From Rhodococcoides fascians A44A (lineage in GTDB: Bacteria > Actinomycetota > Actinomycetes > Mycobacteriales > Mycobacteriaceae): a stretch of DNA of 64,000 bases. Positions within the stretch are counted from its first letter, which is position 1. Every line of letters starts with the position of its first letter. The notes beneath the pieces were generated by a model. That model did no database searches and was not told the origin of the DNA. It was given only the letters and a program-made list of their open reading frames with translations. Shown here piece after piece: positions 36,991-44,286 of the stretch. The stretch is from assembly GCF_000760735.1 (NCBI RefSeq), contig NZ_JMEX01000005.1:793059-857058 (forward strand), given 5' to 3'. Position numbers and translations under genes: made by a program.

Positions 36991-37059
36991 GTGGAAATCT
37001 AGGCCAGGGCCAGGAGCGGAGCCTGCGGAGCGACCAGAAGACGCGACATTTCCACTCAC
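36987..37059. repeat. 12-bp inverted repeat enclosing one unit of the 33-bp repeat family
   Basis: GTGAGTGGAAAT (36987-36998) and its exact complement (37048-37059) flank about 49 bp. On the minus strand the enclosed part has GGTCGCTCCGCAGGCTCCGC, closely matching the units at 49193-49291 and 61618-61683. It fills the gap between two convergent genes and may also terminate both. Confidence 0.8.
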
Positions 37060-37424
37060 AGGAAAGCTGCGAACAGCAATGCCAACAACGGGGTGATGCC
37101 CTGGATCACGGCCGGGCGGAAGTACTTCCGCCCGCCGGTGGCCAGCACGAACGCGGCACCGACGATGCTGAGGCACGAGAACACGACGATCGCGTCCCCG
37201 GCGTCGCCTCCGAGGAACAGGCCCACGACGATTCCCACTGCCAGAAACAGGTTGTAGAAGCCCTGATTGAAGGCCATCGGGCGGACCACATCGGCGTCGG
37301 CCTGACTGGCGACTCCGAATCTGCGCCAGACGGCGGGCTTGGTCCACGCGACGGATTCCATGAAGAAGATGACCACGTGCAGCGCGGCGGCGACGGCAGC
37401 GAAGATCGAAGCGATGACAGGCAT
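37056..37424 (-). CDS. DUF1304 family membrane protein
   Basis: 122 residues with four membrane helices: VIASIFAAVAAALHVVIFFME, then NLFLAVGIVVGLFLGG, IVVFSCLSIVGAAFVLA and ITPLLALLFAAFL. The MAFNQGFYNLFLA segment is the DUF1304 hallmark. Function unknown. ATG at 37424 with GGGAG nine bases upstream. Divergent from the acyl-CoA dehydrogenase operon. Confidence 0.85.
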   Translation of the reverse strand: MPVIASIFAAVAAALHVVIFFMESVAWTKPAVWRRFGVASQADADVVRPMAFNQGFYNLFLAVGIVVGLFLGGDAGDAIVVFSCLSIVGAAFVLATGGRKYFRPAVIQGITPLLALLFAAFL

Positions 37425-37471
37425 GCTCGAATGCTCCCACAACAGGTGTGACGTGCGCGAAGGGCCAACTT

Positions 37472-37510
37472 CTTACTCGGGAGTAGACAGCTAACTTACC
37501 CGGGAGTAAG
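37472..37510. promoter_or_regulatory. Two palindromic operators upstream of the fadE pair
   Basis: CTTACTCGGGAGTAG (37472-37486) and CTTACCCGGGAGTAAG (37495-37510) are near-identical imperfect palindromes with centres about 23 bp apart, ending 44 bp before the first fadE ATG. They look like sites for a dimeric TetR-type fatty-acid regulator, encoded elsewhere. Confidence 0.65.
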
Positions 37511-37553
37511 ATAGATCCCGTCCGAGCCCGACGCCGAGAAACAGCTGGTGATC

Positions 37554-38954
37554 ATGAGCAAGCAAGACAGTGTCATCGAGACGAAGCGCAAGGCGCCTCG
37601 CGATACATCCGCAGTTGGCCTCAACCCGTTCAAGCGAGACGCCATCGGCACCGCCATGCGTGTGCTCACGGCAATCACCGGGTCCGACCTCGCGGAGAAG
37701 TACAACCTTCGCCAGACCATCGACCGCGTGACGTACGAGAGCACCAAGACGGGTTTCAAGACCCTCGGCGCCGCCAACCGCACGTTCGCGAAGGTCACCG
37801 GAGGCGACAAGCCGAAACGCCTCGAGGACGCCGCGGTCAAGAACCTCGACTACTTCGACCTGACTCCGGACGACGAACAGCGCATGATCGTCGAGACCGT
37901 CAAGGAGTTCGCCGAGGAGATCCTCCGACCCGCAGCGCACGACGCAGATGCGGCAGCATCGTCGCCCGAGGATCTCGTTCGTCGCTCTGCTGAACTCGGC
38001 ATCACCTTCATCAACGTTCCCGAAGAACTCGACGGCGCGGCCACCGAGCGTGGCGCCGTCACCAACGCATTGGTGGCGGAAGCGCTTGCCCACGGCGACC
38101 TCGGACTCGCGCTTCCCATCCTCGCGCCGAGCGGTGTCGCGGTCGCGTTGACGCAGTGGGGCACCGACGCGCAGCAGAAGACGTACCTGCCCGCGTTCGT
38201 CGGCGAGAAGGTCCCGGGTGCGGCCGTCGTGGTCAACGAGCCGCGTGCACTGTTCGACCCGTTCGCTCTGCAGACCAAGGCCGTGCGCTCCCCCAGCGGA
38301 TTCAAGCTCAACGGCGTCAAGAGCGTCGTGCCTGCGGCGGGTAGCTCCGAACTGTTCGTCGTTGCCGCCGAACTCGAAGGCAGGCCTGCGTTCTTCATCG
38401 TCGAGTCCGACACCAAGGGTCTCGTCGTCGAAGCCGATCCGAGCATGGGTCTGCGTGCCGCCGGACTGGGTCGACTCGTACTGACCGACGTCGCGGTTCC
38501 GGAATCCGCACTGCTCGGTGATGGAGACGCAGATCAGCGCGCACTCGACTACGCCGACGCCATCAGCCTTGCCCGGCTCGGCTGGTCCGCTCTCGCAGTC
38601 GGCGCAGGCCAGGCCGTCCTCGACTACGTGATCCCGTACGTGAACGAGCGCGAGGCGTTCGGCGAGCCGATCAGCAACCGCCAGGCGGTTGCGTTCATGG
38701 TCGCCAACATCGCGATCGAGCTGGACGGGCTGCGCTTGGTCACTCTTCGCGGCGCATCGCGAGCCGAGCAGGGCAAGTCGTTCGCACGTGAAGCAGCACT
38801 CGCCCGCCGCCTCGCCGCCGAGAAGGGCATGCAGATCGGTTCCGACGGTGTGCAGTTGCTCGGTGGACACGGATTCACCAAGGAACATCCGGTCGAACGC
38901 TGGTACCGCGATCTCCGCGCTGTCGGTGTCACCGAGGGCATCGTCCTCATCTGA
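37554..38954 (+). CDS. Acyl-CoA dehydrogenase family protein (FadE24-like)
   Basis: 466 residues. Longer than typical by an N-terminal extension of about 90 residues. The dehydrogenase core begins near YFDLTPDDEQRMIVETVKEF; middle beta domain includes AAVVVNEP and LKLNGVKSVVPAAG-like segment; the C-terminal helical domain has YVNEREAFGEPISNRQAV and QLLGGHGFTKEHPVERWYRD. At the catalytic base position the sequence is not obvious. Paired with the next gene, like Rv3139/Rv3140, and likely forms a heteromeric enzyme. ATG at 37554; a GTG two codons upstream is possible. Confidence 0.88.
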   Translation: MSKQDSVIETKRKAPRDTSAVGLNPFKRDAIGTAMRVLTAITGSDLAEKYNLRQTIDRVTYESTKTGFKTLGAANRTFAKVTGGDKPKRLEDAAVKNLDYFDLTPDDEQRMIVETVKEFAEEILRPAAHDADAAASSPEDLVRRSAELGITFINVPEELDGAATERGAVTNALVAEALAHGDLGLALPILAPSGVAVALTQWGTDAQQKTYLPAFVGEKVPGAAVVVNEPRALFDPFALQTKAVRSPSGFKLNGVKSVVPAAGSSELFVVAAELEGRPAFFIVESDTKGLVVEADPSMGLRAAGLGRLVLTDVAVPESALLGDGDADQRALDYADAISLARLGWSALAVGAGQAVLDYVIPYVNEREAFGEPISNRQAVAFMVANIAIELDGLRLVTLRGASRAEQGKSFAREAALARRLAAEKGMQIGSDGVQLLGGHGFTKEHPVERWYRDLRAVGVTEGIVLI

Positions 38955-39000
38955 TTCGCCCCCATCCTCGTAGGCAACTCATCGGTCAAGGACTGAACTC

Positions 39001-40224
39001 ATGATCAATCTAGAACTTCCCAAGAAGCTTCGGGCACAGGCGAATCAGGCTCACCAGGTTGCGGCCGAGATCTTCCGCCCGATCTCTCGCAAGTACGACC
39101 TCGCCGAGCACGAGTACCCCGTCGAACTCGACACCATGGCATCCATGGTGGAGGGAATGTCCGACGCCGGTACCGAGGTCGGCGGCGCCGCTGGTGGCCG
39201 GGAGAAGGACAGCGAGAGCGCTCCGAAGCCCAGCAAGACCGCCAATGCCAACGGCGGCAACATGGCTGCGTTGGTCAACGTCATCGAAACCTGCTGGGGC
39301 GATGTCGGTTTGACACTGTCCATTCCGTACCAGGGCCTCGGCAACTCCGCCATCGCGGCCGTGTCCACCGACGAGCAGCTCGAACGCTTCGGCAAGGTGT
39401 GGGCATCGATGGCCATCACCGAACCGAGCTTCGGCTCGGACTCCGCTGCCGTGACGACGACTGCGGTGCTCGACGGAGACGAGTGGGTCCTCAACGGCGA
39501 GAAGATCTACGTCACCGCCGGTGAACGCTCGACGCACATCGTGGTGTGGGCGAGTGTCGACCGTTCCAAGGGCCGCGCGGCGATCAAGTCCTTCGTCGTA
39601 CCGCGTGACGCACCGGGCCTGAGTGTTGCTCGGCTCGAGCACAAGCTCGGTATCAAGGCGTCGGACACCGCCGCTCTCCTGCTCGAGGATTGCCGAATCC
39701 CGAAGGACAACCTCCTCGGTTCCGCCGAGGTGAACACCGAGAAGGGTTTTGCGGGCGTCATGCAGACGTTCGACAACACTCGCCCGCTCGTCGCAGGTAT
39801 GGCCATCGGTGTGGCTCGTGCCGCCCTCGAAGAACTGCGCTCCATCCTCGACGAGGCCGGCGTGGAGATCTCGTACACCACTCCCGCCTACAGTCAGCAT
39901 GCCGCGGCAGCCGAGTTCCTGCGTCTCGAGGCCGATTGGGAGGCGTCTCATCTGCTCGCGCTGCGGGCCGCGTGGATGGCCGACAACAAGGAGCCGAACT
40001 CGCTGCAGGCGTCGATGGCCAAAGCGAAGGCCGGCCGCTCGGCCACCGACATCACGCTCAAGGCCGTCGAACTGGCAGGCAGCTACGGCTACTCGGAGCG
40101 CCTTCTGCTCGAGAAGTGGAGCCGTGACGCGAAGATTCTCGACATCTTCGAAGGCACCCAGCAGATTCAGCAGTTGATCGTCGCCCGTCGTGTTCTCGGA
40201 AAGACATCCGCCGAACTGAAGTGA
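39001..40224 (+). CDS. Acyl-CoA dehydrogenase (FadE23-like)
   Basis: 407 residues. Oxidises acyl-CoA to trans-2-enoyl-CoA with FAD. Flavin and substrate segments: WASMAITEPSFGSDSAAV, WVLNGEKIYVTAGERSTH, HKLGIKASDTAALLLEDCRI, and the C-terminal KWSRDAKILDIFEGTQQIQQ, with Glu in EGTQQIQ at the expected catalytic-base region. 46 bp after the partner gene, same operon. Substrate unknown. Confidence 0.92.
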   Translation: MINLELPKKLRAQANQAHQVAAEIFRPISRKYDLAEHEYPVELDTMASMVEGMSDAGTEVGGAAGGREKDSESAPKPSKTANANGGNMAALVNVIETCWGDVGLTLSIPYQGLGNSAIAAVSTDEQLERFGKVWASMAITEPSFGSDSAAVTTTAVLDGDEWVLNGEKIYVTAGERSTHIVVWASVDRSKGRAAIKSFVVPRDAPGLSVARLEHKLGIKASDTAALLLEDCRIPKDNLLGSAEVNTEKGFAGVMQTFDNTRPLVAGMAIGVARAALEELRSILDEAGVEISYTTPAYSQHAAAAEFLRLEADWEASHLLALRAAWMADNKEPNSLQASMAKAKAGRSATDITLKAVELAGSYGYSERLLLEKWSRDAKILDIFEGTQQIQQLIVARRVLGKTSAELK

Positions 40225-40235
40225 TGCAGTTGTGA

Positions 40236-40277
40236 CGACGTGGCCCCGTGGACCGTGAGGTTCGCGGGGCCACGTCG
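40236..40277 (+). terminator. Hairpin after the fadE pair
   Basis: 13-bp perfect stem CGACGTGGCCCCG/CGGGGCCACGTCG, 16-nt loop, 12 bp past the stop codon. No clear T-tract. Confidence 0.7.
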
Positions 40278-40325
40278 CGTATCGACGGAAGAATCGGGTG
40301 TCCACCGAAAAACTTCTTCGGGTCG

Positions 40326-40352
40326 TGTCGAAGACGGCGTATCCCGTTCGTC
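40326..40352 (+). promoter_or_regulatory. Candidate ECF42-type promoter
   Basis: TGTCGA (40326-40331) and CGTC (40349-40352) are separated by 17 bp, matching the -35/-10 pattern I recall for ECF42 sigma factors (TGTCGA and CGA/TC). It sits 45 bp before the YCII gene, so the sigma factor probably drives its own operon. Confidence 0.55.
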
Positions 40353-40396
40353 GTCATCATGTACGCAGACAGAAGAGCAATTCGATGGAGGACACC

Positions 40397-40732
40397 ATGA
40401 AGTACATGCTGCTGATCAACGCACCGCGTGCCGATTTCGACAACGGATGCACGCCGTCGGACTGGGTGCAGTACGGCAAGGAGATGCAGGACGCAGGCGT
40501 ATGGGTCACCGGTCACGCACTGGCCGACCTCACGACGGCGACGACCGTGCAGGTCGATTCGTCCGGAGAACGCAGCATCACCGACGGACCGTATGCGGAG
40601 ACCCGCGAGGTTCTGGGGGGCTTCGAGATCATCGATGTCCCCGACCTCGACGCCGCGTTGGACTGGGCCGCACGGTGCCCCGGTTCCAAGGGCGGGGGCA
40701 CCGTCGTCGTCCGTCCTGTCGCCGAGTACTGA
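40397..40732 (+). CDS. YCII/DGPF-domain protein
   Basis: 111 residues, ferredoxin-like fold. MKYMLLINA at the start and TDGPYAETREVLGGFEIIDV (the DGPF signature region) identify the family. The ATG at 40397 has GGAGG six bases upstream. DGPF proteins are encoded beside ECF42 sigma factors and may act as their partners or targets; the catalytic role is unknown. The sigma gene follows after 12 bp. Confidence 0.9.
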   Translation: MKYMLLINAPRADFDNGCTPSDWVQYGKEMQDAGVWVTGHALADLTTATTVQVDSSGERSITDGPYAETREVLGGFEIIDVPDLDAALDWAARCPGSKGGGTVVVRPVAEY

Positions 40733-40744
40733 CGGCGTCACGCC

Positions 40745-42016
40745 GTGTCCGACGACGTACGCGCCTCCCTCTCGGACGTCTTCAGGGAGGAGCACGGGCG
40801 ACTTCTGGCGTCGATGGTGCACCGCTACGGCGACATCGACCTGGCCGAGGAAGTCACCTCGGAAGCGATCGAGGTTGCGTTGCAGCGTTGGCCGATCGAC
40901 GGAGTACCCACGAAACCTGGCGCCTGGCTGTTGACCACGGCCAGGCGCAGGGCGGTCGATCGCCTCCGCAGAGACCGGACGCTCTCGACCAAGCTGGCGA
41001 TACTTCAGATCGAGCAGGATCGCGCAGGCATCGGGCAGCGAACCGAGTCGCTCGCGGCCGGCGCCTTCGACGACGTGCCCGATGAACGGCTGCAGATGTT
41101 CTTCATGTGCGCGCATCCAGCACTGAACGTCGACGACCGAGTTGCGCTCACGTTGCGTTGCCTCGCGCAGCTCACGACCGCCGAGGTGGCCCGGGCTTTC
41201 ATGATCCCGTCATCGACTGCGGGTCAGCGAATCTCACGGGCCAAGAAGAAGATCCGAGAGGCCCGGGTTCCGTTTCGAATACCCGGCCCCGACGAGCTGC
41301 CCGCCAGACTGACGGTGGTGCTGCAGGTCGTGTATTCGATTTTCACCGAGGGGTACGCGGCGTCGAGCGGTGACGACCTGGTCCGTGTCGATCTTGCCGA
41401 CGAGGCAATCCGGCTCGCCCGTATCCTGCAGGCACTGCTGCCCCGCGAACGGGAAGTGACGGGATTGCTGGCGCTCATGTTGTCGGTTCACGCACGCTCT
41501 GCGGCACGAGTGGACGGCGACGGAACGCTCGTGATGCTCGACCAGCAGGACCGGGCCCGGTGGGATCGGGAGATGATCGGCGAGGGAGCCGACCTGACCG
41601 TGCGGGCGCTGACGGGCGTAGCCGCCGGCCCCTATTCGGTACAGGCCGCAATTGCAGCCCTCCACGTAGAGTCGGAAACGTGGGAGACCACCGATTGGGC
41701 GCAGATCGTGGAGCTGTACGGCGTGTTGATGTCGCTCGCCCCGTCTCCCATCGTCGCTGTGAACCGAGCAGCCGCAATTGCGGTGCGCGACGGGCCGGTC
41801 GCTGGGCTGATGGAGCTCGACGCGTTGGCCGACGAACCCGCCCTGCAGGCCTACTCGCCGTATCACGCTGCTCGCGGCGACGTACTCAGCCGCCTCGGTG
41901 CATCGTCGGACGCAGCGACCTGTTTCGAGCGCGCGTGCGCGACTGCCGGGTCGATACCCGAGCGCGATTACCTCCGACGGCGGGCCGACGAAGCTCGGGA
42001 GGCCGCGGGCTCGTGA
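40745..42016 (+). CDS. ECF42-group RNA polymerase sigma factor with C-terminal helical extension
   Basis: 423 residues. Sigma2 (FREEHGRLLASMVHRYGDID, then EEVTSEAIEVALQRWP and GAWLLTTARRRAVDRLRR) and sigma4 (LRCLAQLTTAEVARAFMIPS, then AGQRISRAKKKIREA) fill the first 180 residues. The remaining 240 residues are a TPR-like region with AVNRAAAIAVRDGP, replacing a separate anti-sigma factor. This layout plus the DGPF neighbour fits ECF42. GTG start. Confidence 0.92.
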   Translation: MSDDVRASLSDVFREEHGRLLASMVHRYGDIDLAEEVTSEAIEVALQRWPIDGVPTKPGAWLLTTARRRAVDRLRRDRTLSTKLAILQIEQDRAGIGQRTESLAAGAFDDVPDERLQMFFMCAHPALNVDDRVALTLRCLAQLTTAEVARAFMIPSSTAGQRISRAKKKIREARVPFRIPGPDELPARLTVVLQVVYSIFTEGYAASSGDDLVRVDLADEAIRLARILQALLPREREVTGLLALMLSVHARSAARVDGDGTLVMLDQQDRARWDREMIGEGADLTVRALTGVAAGPYSVQAAIAALHVESETWETTDWAQIVELYGVLMSLAPSPIVAVNRAAAIAVRDGPVAGLMELDALADEPALQAYSPYHAARGDVLSRLGASSDAATCFERACATAGSIPERDYLRRRADEAREAAGS

Positions 42017-42143
42017 TGCCCGAAACGGACTGCAGGGTCACTGTCGGATGGACGAGTCCGACGCTGCCCGCTCGGGGCCGGAACCGACACTCATAGACTG
42101 AGAGGACTGCAGGAATCGATATTCGATGGAAGTGAGGGCAACG

Positions 42144-42305
42144 ATGTCCGAGTGGGCGAAGAAGATCAAGGACGAAGCCAAGGGACTCATCGCCGAGGCC
42201 GAACAGGAGCTCACGGCTCTCGAGGGGGTCGATACCGTCGACCTCACCGCGGACGAGACGGATGAATCGTCCGCAGCGAGCACGGAATCGGATTCCTCGA
42301 GCTAG
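42144..42305 (+). CDS. Small acidic protein, 53 residues
   Basis: Not recognised. ATG at 42144 with GAGGG eight bases upstream. An amphipathic helix (SEWAKKIKDEAKGLIAEAEQ) is followed by an Asp/Glu/Ser/Thr-rich disordered tail ending ESDSSS. Its stop overlaps that of the convergent UPF0303 gene. The helix resembles short actinobacterial CsbD-like or antitoxin-like proteins, but I cannot assign one. Confidence 0.6.
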   Translation: MSEWAKKIKDEAKGLIAEAEQELTALEGVDTVDLTADETDESSAASTESDSSS

Positions 42306-42820
42306 TTGCCGACCCGCAGTTCGGCCGGGATCGCGCGCGATCGATGCGAAGCAAGGGCGTCGACGACCATCTGATGGTCGTCGGCTTCCGGCAGGCCCGA
42401 AATCCCGATGACGCCGATGAGTGACCCCGCTACTCGAATGGGAACAGCTCCGCCTGCTGCTGCGTATCGACTGTTGTCGTACCGCGATTCCGCGTCGAAG
42501 TCCCGACCTTCCGATCGATACTGACTGCCTACCCCGTACGACGAAAAATTGTGTCGGCGAACGGTGTTGATCTTGTAGCCGACCCAGTCGTCGTTCACGG
42601 CCGTGCTGCCGGCGACGGCCGCGTGAAAAACCCGCTGCTCGCCGAACACGATCGATACGACTATCGGCAACCCCGTGCCTCGGGCTGCGGCAACCAAGGC
42701 AGATCCGACAGCCCAGGCATCGTCGTAGTCGAAGCGCTCGAAGCCGATCAGCTTCTCCTGCTCCACGACTCGCGCATGCACAGCGGCCCACCGTGCCTGT
42801 TCCTCGTTCACATCTGCCAT
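42302..42820 (-). CDS. UPF0303/heme-degrading-domain (GlcG/HbpS-like) protein
   Basis: 172 residues. LPIVVSIVFGEQRVFHAAVAG, NDDWVGYKINTVRRHNFSSYG and GGAVPIRVAGSLIGVIGISGLPEADDHQMVV are typical of the GlcG/HbpS fold (PF03928). Proposed to bind heme or a small ligand; its job here is unknown. No obvious operon partner. Confidence 0.83.
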   Translation of the reverse strand: MADVNEEQARWAAVHARVVEQEKLIGFERFDYDDAWAVGSALVAAARGTGLPIVVSIVFGEQRVFHAAVAGSTAVNDDWVGYKINTVRRHNFSSYGVGSQYRSEGRDFDAESRYDNSRYAAAGGAVPIRVAGSLIGVIGISGLPEADDHQMVVDALASHRSRAIPAELRVGN

Positions 42821-42940
42821 TGCCGTCTCCTGTCGCGGACCATTAAGTCTTTATGTCCTGACAAACTACCGGAAGAGCACTGAAGGCCGGCCGAGTGGAG
42901 TAAATGCGAGCAGAAGGGCGCTCACCTCGGGTACACAGCA

Positions 42941-42975
42941 AAGAACCCGGCACCGTCGAACGGTGCCGGGTTCTT
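42941..42975 (-). terminator. Terminator of initiator tRNA
   Basis: 15-bp perfect stem AAGAACCCGGCACCG and its complement around a 5-nt loop, directly after the tRNA 3' end on the minus strand, ending in TTCTTTG. Confidence 0.9.
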
Positions 42976-42979
42976 ACTT

Positions 42980-43056
42980 TGGTAGCGGGGACAGGATTTG
43001 AACCTGCGACCTCTGGGTTATGAGCCCAGCGAGCTACCGAGCTGCTCCACCCCGCG
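42980..43056 (-). tRNA. Initiator tRNA-fMet (CAU)
   Basis: 77 nt with encoded CCA. The acceptor begins CGCGGGG and ends CCCCGCT, leaving position 1:72 unpaired (C:U), the initiator hallmark. The anticodon stem CTGGG/CCCAG has the three G:C pairs needed for initiation, around loop CTCATAA. D-arm GAGC-AGCTCGGTA-GCTC; T-loop GTTCAAATC. Confidence 0.96.
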
Positions 43057-44179
<1,123 letters not shown>

Positions 44180-44204
44180 ATCCGTCCGCAGGATTGACCT
44201 GCTG

Positions 44205-44263
44205 ACACACGAAGGCGCCCGCACCGCTTCAGGAAGAGAAGCGATGCGGGCGCCTTCGTGTGT
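44205..44263. terminator. Long hairpin between rpf and UPF0182 gene
   Basis: About 25-bp stem (ACACACGAAGGCGCCCGCAC and its near-complement) with one mismatch, between two convergent genes. No T-tract, so it may act as a bidirectional stop or protect 3' ends. Confidence 0.75.
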
Positions 44264-44286
44264 GCGGCTGCCGGATCAGTACACGG

